NCBI GenBank assembly: GCA_038501785.1
Contig: JBAMJR010000154.1
Span: 4,410,001-4,474,000, forward strand
DNA from: Myoxocephalus aenaeus
Lineage: Eukaryota; Chordata; Actinopteri; Perciformes; Cottidae
DNA: 64,000 bases
Reading direction: 5' to 3'
The notes under the pieces are model-generated. The model had not been told where the DNA came from and did not search any database. It was given only the letters and a program-made list of their open reading frames with translations. Shown here piece after piece: positions 36,374 through 47,900 of the stretch. Positions within the stretch are counted from its first letter, which is position 1. Every line of letters starts with the position of its first letter. The position numbers were made by a program, and so were the translations under genes.

Positions 36374-36658
36374 TCGATGGGCATGCTCTTTCCAAAATGA
36401 CAAGTATGTAATCTTTAAAAAAGAAAAAAAAAGAACTGTACATTTAACGAGGCTGTCAATGTAAAAGACGGTGTTTGTCGGTTTAGTTCACGCAATGTGA
36501 ACACAGTTTCCATGAGGTGAATGTGGATCACCTTTGTCCGGGGAGACGTTAACGTGCTGTGCATTGACAGGCGAGCAGTTTATTATTGTTGTTCATAAGC
36601 AGCAGCCCTGAGCCGTCGCCGGTTGCACGCAGAACCTGGTGGTCGACACAACATATGT

Positions 36659-36675
36659 CCCCCCCCCCCCCCCCC
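36659..36675. repeat. Poly(C) run of 17
   Basis: An uninterrupted C tract some 285 bases after the poly(G) run, within the same CpG-rich island. Confidence 0.9.
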
Positions 36676-37375
36676 TCCTCCCCAACGCGAGCGGCAGTGC
36701 GACGGTTTAGGTGAAACAGATGTGGTGTCATCATTCTGGTGGATGTGTCTAACTTTGCTTTGAGGTTTGATCCGCAGTTCGGGGCGGACGATCACTGCGC
36801 TTTGTCGCGTCGGTGTTTTCGCTGCACGAACAAAGGACTGGATGGAGTAGTCGGCTGCGCGCAGAGCGTCGGTGGAGCGCAAGGCGGGCTGTTTACAATA
36901 ATAACACGATCGCCGGGTGACGTCACGCGACTGACAGCGGCCTCGGCCAATGCGGGCGCCGCGTTAGCCAGCAGCAACACGCTATATTTGGAAAGTGGTT
37001 ACATCATCGAGGTGCAACACTGGACTCTGGTGGGAGGGACTTCCGCGGGGATTTTCAATTTGTAGTCCAGAAGCAGGACAATGAGTAGATTAGTTTTGTC
37101 TTCGGGAGCTTGAAGTCTGGATTTTTAGAGCTTATCAAACATTTCCAGAAGCTGTTTACACTCTCATATAGCCTGCTTATTTTTGCAATTACGTGTGATA
37201 TCATTATGTGTGCAGTTTATCCATGCATTTTTACATTTTTCCTATATAATGGTACTGTACTTATTTACCTACCACTGCAAATTGTCCTCCAGGGACAAAT
37301 GGAGTGTTTTGCATTCAAATTTGTCTTTGTGTACCTTAAATACTGTTTACGACCGTGTTATTGGTCGTGTTATTG

Positions 37376-37427
37376 TAAGTTGCCCGACCATGACTACAGT
37401 GTACTGTAGTCATGGTCGGGCAACTTA
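37376..37427. repeat. Perfect 25+2+25 fold-back palindrome
   Basis: Left arm starts TAAGTTGCCCGACCATGACT, right arm ends in its exact complement; the arms are separated only by GT. All 25 positions pair. The tight 2-base turn argues against a microRNA precursor. No target duplication was seen. Confidence 0.93.
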
Positions 37428-37620
37428 GCCTCTAATTTGATACAACCCCTAGTGTGAATGGAAAGTGTAGCCCAAGTATCTGTCAATAGTGTGCTTCCAG
37501 TTTCCGTGCTAAAAATACTTGACTGTGGAACACTAAGGAGGCTGCTGTTTAATTTTCATACACAAAGTTCCTCAGCAACAGCCGACTCCATGAATGTTTA
37601 CCGATCCCCAAGATGTCTCG

Positions 37621-37700
37621 TCAAGTCAATTCTATTTTTATTGGCCCTTACCACAAATCACAAATATGCCAAAGGGGGTTTACAATCTGTTCAGAATGCC
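37621..37700 (+). repeat. Fragment of a common fish interspersed repeat
   Basis: TCAATTCTATTTTTATTGGC, ATCACAAATATGCCAAAGGG and GGTTTACAATCTGTTCAGAA recall the abundant teleost unit with 'ATTTTTATTTATATAGCCC...CACAAATTTGCC...GGGCTTTACAATCTGTACA'. Only this part is kept. Confidence 0.5.
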
Positions 37701-37997
37701 ACACCCTCTATAATTTGACACACACTTTGACTCTTGTTTTTGATAAGGAAAAACCCAATGGCCCTTTCAATGGGAGGAAACCCCTTTGATGGAGATCTAC
37801 AGTAGAAACTAGTGATGGGTGGTTAACAGAAGTATTACAAGTAAGTACTGTACCTATATCATGTGTTTAAAGTGTTGATTTTAGAAAGCTGTATTGAGTT
37901 TTAAAATTGCAGTTTTTTCTCCCAACAACAGTTAAATTGCAAACACCGCAGAATTAGTCGCCAAACTGTGAAAGAAGAGATTAACCGTAGCCTGTTC

Positions 37998-38529
37998 CCA
38001 GTCCTCCTGTCCTCAGAATCCCCAGTCCTCCTGTTCCCGGTCTCCTGTCCTCCGAACCCCCAGTCCTCCTGTCCCCAGTCCTCTTGGCCCCAGTCCTCCC
38101 AGTCCTTCTGCCCCCAATCCTCCTGTTCCCAGTCCTCCTACCCCCAGTCCTCCTGTCCCCAGTCCTCCTGCGCTCAGAACCCCCAGTCCTTCTGCCCCCA
38201 GTCCTCCTGTCCCCAGTCCTCCTGTCCCCAGTCCTCCTGCCCCCAGTCCTCCTGTCCCCAGTCCTCCTGTCCCCAGTTCTCCTGCCCCCAGTCCTCCTGT
38301 TCCCAGTCCTCCTGCCCCCAGTCCTCCTGTCCCCAGTCCTCCTGTCCCCAGTCCTCCTGCCCCCAGTCCTCCTGTCCCCAGTCCTCCTGCCCCCAGTCCT
38401 CCTGTCCCCAGTCCTCCTGCCCCCAGTCCTCCTGTTCCCAGTCCTCCTGTCCCCAGTCCTCCTGCCCCCAGTCCTCCTGCACTCAGAACCCCCAGTCCTC
38501 CTGTCCCCAGTCCTCCTGTCCCCAGTCCT
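37998..38529. repeat. 15-bp minisatellite (CCCCAGTCCTCCTGT)n
   Basis: About 35 units of a strongly strand-asymmetric 15-mer (pyrimidine-rich top strand), with interspersed variants where GTCC becomes GCCC or GTTC, and two longer blocks containing CTCAGAACCCCC. As 15 is a multiple of three and the unit lacks stops, long ORFs appear in several frames on both strands (PQSSCPQSSC, PVLLPPVLLS, QEDWGQEDWG). I treat these as repeat artefacts, not genes. Confidence 0.92.
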
Positions 38530-41500
38530 ATTTGTTCACATACAAGAACGCATCCAAGCTAAACATGAGAAAGAGACTACAGAACCGTCCAGACTCATTG
38601 TCAGTGATAGATGCTGTTCGTCATTTAGCATTTTTATTAATGACAAGTATTAGTATTATCAGTGATAACTGCTGTGAAATGACCTGGTTAAATTCAAACT
38701 AAAATTGAAGGTCTCGCCCACCATTACGATTCGGGAAGAAAAGAGATACTTTTCTCTCTGGACACTATTGTTCATTAGAGCAAGATCTTCAAATACAAGT
38801 ATTTGTCACTTCGATCTCTAATCTATCAATCCTTTGTGAATATTGGACAAATATTTTAATTGATATTGGGCTTTGATTAGCTCAATGCGTTTGAAAAAAA
38901 ATATGAAAAGAAATACAAACATCTCACTAGAAAACATTCATCTCAGCATAAGAAAAATATATAATATAATATATACTACAGACTGTGCAGTGAGTCACAG
39001 CAGGGTGATATCTGTGTAGAACTACATTTACGTGTGAAGAAACCTTCCAGTTTGTCAGCTATATTTAGTTGATTGTGATGGTGACTAATATAAATCTAAC
39101 ACGTAGCCTACAATATTTCCCAGTTCTCAAAACAACAATGCTGACAATGGAGTCTTAGATAAGCTAACGTAATGAGTCTAGAGAATAAAATCAGTTGAAA
39201 GCGTATTAATATACGGAAGGCCACAGTTGAAGTTTGTCTGTCATGTTAACACTAATACTAAACGTTAACTTGCTGATATTGATGCAGTATGAGTGTAGGC
39301 ATGCTGTACAACACTCATCTACTGGAGGCTTTAGTACTTTTTAAATGCTCTCTGGACTTACCTCCGTCAACTAAACACGGCATGAATATTGTGCTGAATG
39401 TAAGAGATAAAATGAGAAATTGAGAAAAAAAGAAAGAAATTATGTCCATTAAAAGTATCTTGAAGGACAGTCTAGTAGGATGCTTTTTTTTTTAATTGAG
39501 TCTTCTTTGTCCTTTTAAATGTGACTAGAGCTCATATCTACTGGCCTTGCAAATATACTGAACAGTATTTTGAGACTTGTTAATGTTTTTCTTGCATGGT
39601 TATTAATCCGAGGTACACCTATGTTTGACTGTCAACTGTTTTGTTAAATTCGTTATTTTAATGAAACATTAATTTTTATTAATTCCATCTGTGTCTAAGG
39701 GGAGAGTCCGAATTTGGTCGTAAAGTTGCTTCACCTACCATATTTGGCTGAATTTTTCGCACAATCATCATCATAGATATTTTAAAAAAATGTCGGCACC
39801 AAATATCTTCAATCACCAGCTTCCGGCAAAAGATATCACGCTTCCAAAACTTATTCTTTGAGTCCTTTCTGTAACCCTGCATGCCTAGGATTAGGTCTTG
39901 CTTGTGTTTAACCTGCTCTGTAATCCCTCTCAGCAGTCTGCCTCCAAAAAGAAAGAAAAAATACTGAGGGGTGTGGACAATCGTCAAGATAATACAAAAT
40001 AAAAAAATATCATTCTAAATAATGTTTTGTGGAGAGGTTTAAACTTGTCCCAATTTTCTTTTTTATAAAAACGTCTCTCATCAGATTGACACACCCCCAA
40101 CCATGGATGTTTGACTCCTGATGCAGGGATACGTGTCTCTGAGGTTATTAGTCAAATTGAAATGCCTCTACAGAGGATCCTGTGATCTCTTTGGCACATG
40201 ACCCTACATTTAGTGTGGTAAACACCGTATTTAATCCATACGAGAATAGAAAGCCTCGTGGTGTTAACTGTACAACATAGTTAAAATACACAATCTGGTG
40301 ACAAGTCAAGCTGATCTCGAGGATCTGGACAGTGACTGTTTGGCAGACTACTCCGTTTTTTCAAGCCCTACAGGGAAGTTTTTGCTGATTATTTTTTCTA
40401 TTTAACATAAAAAACTTTTCATGGAAAGTCTCAAACCAAAGAATATCCTAATGGAGCGTCGCTTTACTTTCACAGTCCCCCTCCACCCCCCAATGGTACC
40501 AATGCAGCTAGCCGAGTTCTTCGCCTTAATTGACTCCTATGCTCGTGATGTCATTTTAGACTTCTCAATGAATTATACTCACTTAATTTGATTGCTATGC
40601 GTGAGAATGTCTGTAAGATCATCGAGACTAAATAAAAAGGGCTTCTCGTGCCGTAATATCTGAACTCGCTGGCCAAGCATGTGATAGTGTTTAGCGGGAC
40701 CCTGACTATAAAAGTCTGTTTTATGCTTTAAAAAGTTAGATTTTTGAAGAAACGATACTTTACGATGATTTCTGCAGCCAATTTAGATGTAAAAAAGTAG
40801 TGTGTGCCCTTGTTATAGCGCCATGGGGCTAACATGACCACCTCGCAGCCTTTGTGCTAAAAAGAGGTCAGAGGTCTCTGTTATGTTTTCAGGGTGACCT
40901 GCTAGTGACTATTAGCCATTGATGAATGTGATGTCCCACAAGTGTGCGGGCCGGACCCCTCCAAAGGGGGAGGTGTCATAACACGCCCCATGCTAACCTC
41001 CCCACCTCAACCAGTGCTTACACACACGCAAACACACACACTCTGCCCTGCTGACAGGAGCACAAGGGGGCAGCTGCTACAGATGTCTCACAGAGAGAGG
41101 GGGAGGGGAGCCGGGTAGACATCAATGGAGAGTCTCTCTCTAGTATGGAGTTCTCAGTGGGGCTCATTGTGTTCTCAAAGGAGCAAGACGAGGGAATAGC
41201 CTACGTTAATATAGTACGCCTATAGTCACTTGTACTTTGTTTCAGGGTGCTGCTCATTTTGACTGCTGCATGAATTTTTTTCAGAGGGAATTGTCTCCTA
41301 CACTGCTAAATATCCCCACATGTTAGCTCCATTTGCACGGGTTGATATTTACAATGAAGAAATAAAGAATAAGGGGATTTTTATTCTCCACACAAGGACA
41401 TAATATAGTCTCGATTATGTTTTTATTCAAACTGTGAATGGAACTAACTATGTTAAATATGATGACGATCTTGAATTCACATCTACAGTAAGAGGAGGAG

Positions 41501-41898
41501 GAATTTGCACACTTATTGTTAATTTGTAAAGCCTAATTTAACGCAGCAATGTGCCACAGAGAGCTGTGCACACTCACATGTCAGCCTACACCTCATGAGC
41601 CCATGCAGAAGGTGATTCCACTGCATAGTGCGCCTTCAACAAGGGCCAGTCACCTGCTGGTGTGTTACGTTGACATTAAAGCTGCCAACTGTGCTCATCA
41701 CTTTGGTGTCACCTCTGTCCTTAATTTGTTTTATTCAGTCTTCAGTTGATATTCTTCACCAAACTAGAAAGATTTGCTTTTAAACTTTAAACGCATGTTG
41801 GGAGCTGAGCTTTTGCTATTGTCTATTTCCCTATCATCAGATGTGATGCAGTCCCATGTCTGGTAGTGGTGTGAAAGGCCATCTTTTGAGTCACATGA

Positions 41899-41899
<1 letters not shown>
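38530..41899. other. Intergenic, no gene seen
   Basis: AT-rich with no recognisable exon, RNA or classed transposon. The ORF at 39679-39987 (-) shows no known domain. Confidence 0.4.

Positions 41900-41903
<4 letters not shown>

Positions 41904-41961
<58 letters not shown>
41904..41961. repeat. (GA)n microsatellite
   Basis: About 29 GA units. Confidence 0.93.
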
Positions 41962-41963
<2 letters not shown>

Positions 41964-42596
41964 AAACTCCTCCTTGAATGAGAAGCATCTGAGTGTAACA
42001 GCCAACCATGCACGCATGTCATCTAACATGAAATCAAATTACATTGAACTAAAACTGCCCCTGCATGGCAACTTTGCAGCCGGCCAGGCCTGCTGTGGCC
42101 AGACACCACGATACATGACACTGTGGCTCTTGTTAGGCACGTCTACCGGAGGACAAGGGAGAGCCCCACTCTGTCTCAACCCTCCTAATGAAGAGATGCA
42201 TTATGATGTGATTTAATTTGGGCTTGCAGAAAAGCTGTTGTGGATAACAGAGCAGTCTGAGTAGCGTGGTTCATTTGTGTACCGACATGTGACTTGTGTT
42301 TTCGTGAGTCATAAGGATCTCCTGCCTAATGGAAGGCAGTGTGTGCTCATGTGACGGTGACACAATGCAGGATGAACTGTATAGTATTCACCCAAGCTCA
42401 ACTTGGCTACTGTTTGGCACTGTTAAATGGACCCACATATCTTGTTAATTCTCATAGTGAAAATACGGTAAATAAATCACAATTTCTATTTGTGTCACTG
42501 AATGGGTTTGGCTGGTTACTGTGTAATCTTTAAAAAACCCTGATAAGTTTTCAACAGTGTATGTAAGTACTGCATGTGCATTTGTAGATAGGACTG

Positions 42597-42598
<2 letters not shown>

Positions 42599-42632
<34 letters not shown>

Positions 42633-42635
42633 CAT

Positions 42636-42682
<47 letters not shown>

Positions 42683-42716
42683 CGTGCATGCGTGTGTGTG
42701 TGTGTGCGTGTGTGAT
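42599..42716. repeat. (TG)n microsatellite with TGCGTGCATG interruptions
   Basis: TG tract broken by TGCGTGCATGAG near 42627 and a second TGCG/TGCATGCG cluster near 42678-42692. Confidence 0.92.
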
Positions 42717-44639
42717 GTCTTTGAGCACTGCATCATGATCTCCCCTATGGTTTACGTTGGTGTTTTTGCTGGCTCATCCCTGCCTCTCCACATGCCTGTT
42801 TAACAACACAGAGCTCCTCCTTACTGGCTTCCTGTCCAAACCAGTTTATCTGTAAACAAGTGTGTTTTTTTCCTCCGCACCATTGTCCACACTACACCAG
42901 AATGCATACACAATGGGCGCCCTCTCTCTCCCAGTCGGCTTTTGACCTCCAAAGTAAAACTGTTTTAATGTTTTTACAACCACACACGGCAATGCAAAGA
43001 AACAATATGTTTCTTGATGAGGATCAAAGTTAAAATATAAAGGTGTAAAATACCATTGCCGTATGAAAAAAGTAAAGGACATATTTGATTGTGTAGACAT
43101 TTCCAGAAGGCAAGTAGAATTTTTTGCTCACTTAAAGTTGCGTTCAAAAGATTGGCCTTTATTCACTTAGGCACACCATAAAAACTAAAAGCAGGTTGCA
43201 GCTAATTCTTTCTCCAAAGCACCCTGGTGGAGCCAACTACTGACATAGCAGCTGAATGTTATGTATTGTTATTATGTGTGCATTGGGATGAAATGGCTCT
43301 CTCTGTTTATCTTGCCCGAGGTACACATGCTACACTAGATATGATAACAGCAGGGTTATTGTGGCCCAACCCATCCCTGCTTTGGCCGTCGCATGCACAC
43401 AACAGTGGTGTGTGTACTCATGTGGTGTTGCCAGGCTGATTTTAATTTGAGAAGTGGTTATGCCATGCAATTTCGGCTACATGAGGAGTGGGTTTCTTTT
43501 AAGAAATATGCATGTGCTGAAAGTTCAAAGTCATTTTAACTGTTGACAATAACCCAACCCCACTTTCGGATCGAGAAGAGCGTGGACGGATAACATAACC
43601 ACTGGATGGGCCTCTATAGTTTAGCAGACCCTAACCCTTTACCTCAAAGTGAGGGCTTGTATTGCTTTTGATTCCTGCTTTTTCACATCCTCTATGATTT
43701 GGTTTGCATCTCCTTGGTTTTAGGAGTAATCTCACTGTTTCCTTTACTTCTTGACTTCACAATACGCATTTACTAGATGTTATACTCCTGTCATGTATGG
43801 CTGTGATAATTTGTTTTATTTGGATTTTTCGTGATTGTTTTTGATAGGCCTGTCACTCCAAGACAAGCACTATTGTGCTTACTGCATATAAGTACCCATT
43901 TTGTAAATAAGGAACACATTTGGACATTCATGGTGTTCTTATAAAAGATGGTAAGAAAAGTATTGCAACATATTCAGCACTCTTATATGATGATATGCCA
44001 AAAGGCTTTTATAAATGTCTGTAGGCTAAATAGTGTTTTTACGTACAGTTCAAACTGTGTTTTTATGACTGACAAAAAGCATACAAGCATTTAGTTATAT
44101 TTTGATATATGCTAATACCTGTAGGAACAATCAGTGAGTTAGAGTGCAATAGTATACAGTTGACACATTTTAATCTGGGTCATCTAAGTAAAGAACAGTG
44201 TATTTTAACCACAAGGCCAATTGCAACTCTCAGTTTTTGCTGTTTTTGTATGAATGTCCAGTTCAATTGGTACATGGACATTATCATGTATACAGGTAAA
44301 GGCCGTGGAGCTTCCAGTAAAAGTTTTAAACGTTTATATTCGCCACTATATGCAACTCAAATAAAGGCGATACAATGTTTATCTTGGGCTATGAACAGTG
44401 TATCTATGCCACTAGTATTGACTTTATTGCACTTTCTCTTGTTGTATCACCAGAGTGGTTGTAGTACATTCTGTGACTTGTAAAAGCTGTACAATGTTTT
44501 TGATAGGTGTTAGTCGCCACTAAGGATCGTGGCGTTCAGTTCATATGAAAATGAATCTGGTTTGAACAAGTTTGAACGTAGATATTTTTGCCCTGGCGAT
44601 TGCTGTAAATGTTGTTTGGGACCTAACGAGTTAATTCGT
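42717..44639. other. Intergenic, no gene seen
   Basis: No supported feature until the GC content rises at about 44640. Confidence 0.4.
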
Positions 44640-44800
44640 CTCTCTCTGTGGCGCTGCGTGGGCCGCGAGAGTGCATTTTCAGCGTCCAATAAACGGCGCG
44701 GAGTCCAGTCCGCATCCAGCCAATGGGGGAAATGGGAGGCTCTATCGAATTTGAATGAGGAGTGTATCTTTCGGCGCCATTTTCGAGTGAGCAGCGATCG
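44640..44800 (+). promoter_or_regulatory. CCAAT/YY1-type promoter of the putative mir-15a/16-1 host transcript
   Basis: Two CCAAT boxes (44686-44690 and 44720-44724) are followed 50 bases later by GGCGCCATTTT (44772-44782), a YY1-like initiator element of the sort found at CpG-rich TSSs. No TATA box. The human mir-15a/16-1 host DLEU2 starts at a CpG-rich promoter (shared with DLEU1), and this one is on the correct side and strand, about 10 kb upstream of the hairpins. Confidence 0.5.
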
Positions 44801-44931
44801 CCTCAGCAGCTGCGGAGAGAGGATGCTGCGAATATAGAAAGCTGTCGCTGAGACGGGGGAGAAACCGGGCGCTCAAAATTAAAACAGCGCCTTTAGAGAA
44901 GAGGCATCGCGTAATTTCAGAGGAAACGCAG
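44790..44931 (+). ncRNA. Putative first exon of DLEU2-like host RNA
   Basis: A GC-rich segment ends in a good donor (AACGCAG then GTAATT, exon end 44931). No long ORF fits it. I assign it to the microRNA host transcript only from position, strand and human gene order. The 5' limit is approximate. Confidence 0.4.
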
Positions 44932-47900
44932 GTAATTGACGCCACAAAGTGTTTGAATTGGTTTTTAGTCGGCGGGCTGAAGGAGAGGAATACGTGGAGA
45001 GGAGGAGAGACCGACCGTGGCGGGGAGACGTTGGCCAGCTTTGCCAGCTTGTAACGTTACTACTCGTAGCAACTAGCCTGCTAGCTTAGCGTGCTAACAC
45101 TGAGGGATGTCTGACTTCGCTGAAACGGTAGAAGAAGAAGAAGAAAAATACGCTCATAGAGCGGTCCGTTTTATCCAAGAGGGGAAAGGATTATATGTAT
45201 TCAAAAAAATACAAGTTATTGTGTTAGGAATAGACACTTAACTTTGGGGTTATGAATCAAAGTTGAATTATAATGGAGTATTTTTTTTTTCCTTCGCATT
45301 TGAGCCTAGTTTTGAGCGGGAGGTGCAAAAGCAGCCGGGCTCGAGCGGAGGAGACAGTCGGCAGTGTCAACACTTGCACACGGCACCGAGCCGGGCTCGG
45401 GAGGGAAACGGTCGGCGCGAGACGCCGGGACACACGGTGCCTTTTGGGGTAACTTCATTTCACCGAGCTCGTTAACCGAGACAGACGGTTTGTCCGAGCT
45501 GGTAAATTGCAAGTATTGTTGCAAGCTGTTTTTTTTTTTTTCTATTTTTTTTTTTTTTTTGGTTAAGTCTGTCATTGTATTACTCTATGACCTTACGTTC
45601 AATCACGAGGTGGTAAAGTGTTTTTTAACGTGTTTGCAGTCTGGACGTTATCTCTTGTACTAACACTCCGATGACCAAATGATTTACCAAATCTTAATCG
45701 ACGTTAGTGCGTGTGTGTATCTGTTAATATATTTGACGTAACATAACGTTGGACATCGTCGATGTGGCTCTCAGCCAGCTGACAACAATCATAGGGCGCT
45801 GCTTTTGATGATTCAACTTTAATAGCTCCGTTAGACGAATGGCTGTCATAACCTCTGACGATGCAGTAAAGTTGAATTAATTAGTTATTTAAAATAAAAC
45901 GTGTATTGTTCGGTTGTGGCTCGTTGTGCTGTGGACTCATCATGGTTTGATGCAGAGAGGTTTTCAGACATTGCTTTCTGTCTCCTTTTGCTTTTTTGGC
46001 ACTTCCTAAACTCGCTCCTCTTTCTGTGTCCCCTGGACTGATTCAGTTGAATAAAGAGGGACAAAATTGACCTAATCATTAATTACGACATGTGTCCTAT
46101 GCAAGACAAATGGTCCTGCTTTATGCTTCTAATAAGGAACATGAGTACTTGTCTAATGAAGCACAAGAGAGGCGAAGAGAGGCTCCATATAATTATGCGC
46201 CTAAACCCGCCCCTTCTGCTTCCTTCTAAGCAGAGATCGGTTTAATGTGTTACATAATGCGAGGCCTCGCTATCTGTTACAGTGTTGCATTTATTTCAAC
46301 AAAAAACGTGTCCACATCGTCAAGTATGGTATTTACATGTATGACAAATTCAAATTAACAAATTGGCAACCTCTGTTCATTTCCCATCCAGTGCCTCTTC
46401 CCCTTTTGCCCAGTTACAAATGACAGGGTGCTTACTAATAGCATTTTCCACGATTTTTATTTTGTCATACATATTCTGCAGCAGTTAGGTTAAGAGTTGT
46501 TCCCACTTCTTAAATATGCATGACCTGAATGAAAATTAAACTAAATACCATAGTCTTATGCATAGCTCATTCTTCACTGAAATTGCAAATTGAATCCTCA
46601 GTATAATATTTTTTGGGGAAATTGGACAGCATTTTCCTGATGAAACTATCCACTTTATATAGTCATATTTTTTTAATTTATTTTTAGCGGGCATTTAGTT
46701 GGAGGCAAATACTTTTCACAGACACACAGCGGAGCAAAGAGATGGAGAAGGAAGAAATAACTACTATAAGATCTGTCGTGTCTGACTGACAATAACACTT
46801 TTATTTGTGAGTGAATGAAACGCAATTAATTGTATGTATGACAATTATCTGCTTTAGGAATAAACACATTTGTTATTTAATATACACCACATGGTGGAAA
46901 TTGGATGGGCAACCTATATTATCCAAAGTTTCCACTTATCCTTCTACACGTGTGGCTGTGTCTAATATAGATTTGATTTTTTTAAATGGCTAGTTCTAAA
47001 TAAATTGATCTACACTCTAACAAAAGCTATTCGGGTCACTACACCTGAGTTGAGATGTTTTTTGTAGTATTTTCTTTTTACACCACCAGATAGAATATTT
47101 GTCAAATTTGTGCAGGAAAATATAATTTTTTTAATTGAGCGTTTTTTTTAATCAGATATATTCACATCCTTTACGATAATACTCTATGTGTGTATACATT
47201 TTACTACTATATCTGTTTCATGCTAAAACTTGAAACCGTCTGTGTGAATTCAGCCAGATCGCTTCCAGCAGAGTCAAATTGTTCTAATACCATATTTTTC
47301 TGTGGGGGGAAATATTAATGAATGCTCCTCTGGCCAAGTGTACATATAGATATATATCTACACTTGTGTGTAAATCATTTAAAATTTTTTTATGAGTTAC
47401 AGTGTCGGCCTATTTTTTTAAATGGGGGGGGGAAAAAAGGCTAAAATACATAGGTTACAGGCGGAACTTAATATTTCAGTTGAAGCCATGATTATTATAA
47501 TCCAATTTCTTTCATCCAATTTAGTAAATCGAAGCATCTTTTGTAATTTTAGTTTTATAATATCAGCTGCAGTGCACATGCGTATTGATGATATTTCAGT
47601 TTCATAAAAACTACAGATTTCAATTTGTCAGATCTAATCACTAGAAGGTATCACTTTGTCAAAGTGAGATTTTTAAGGTCAGGGATCTTAGTCATATATA
47701 AACCTTTACACACCAGCGGTCTAGTTTTTGGTTGTGTATCTAGTGTGCTCATACAGGTGAAGTTGGTGTAAATATTTTGGTAATTTTCTTCTGAAGAGGA
47801 ATTCCAGTATTGTGGACACTACCTGTATGCAATTGTCAAATTAGTACTGGTGTATTTTACCACGTTTTTTGTATTCCTTGCCTACAGTTAATCTCCTGTA

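Larger units (their letters stand above)
35300..37065 (+). promoter_or_regulatory. GC/CpG-rich promoter-like island
   Basis: CpG dinucleotides are frequent here against a CpG-poor background. The island contains a CCAAT box (GGCCAATGCGGGCGCC near 36945), homopolymer G and C runs and a splice donor at 36131. It probably marks the promoter of a + strand transcript between RNASEH2B and the microRNA cluster. By human gene order DLEU7 would be expected here; I could not confirm it. Confidence 0.5.

Noticed and set aside
36739..37065. A 108-aa ORF on the + strand after the poly(C) run
   Set aside because: CpG-rich sequence that rarely has stop codons; no homology recognised and no donor or acceptor fits.
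37376..37427. Hairpin considered as a microRNA precursor
   Set aside because: Perfect pairing around a 2-base turn does not fit Drosha/Dicer substrates, and no known mature sequence matches.
37968..38702. A 244-aa ORF rich in PQSSC repeats, and its partners in other frames
   Set aside because: Entirely produced by the 15-bp minisatellite, open in several frames and on both strands, with no family resemblance or splice context.
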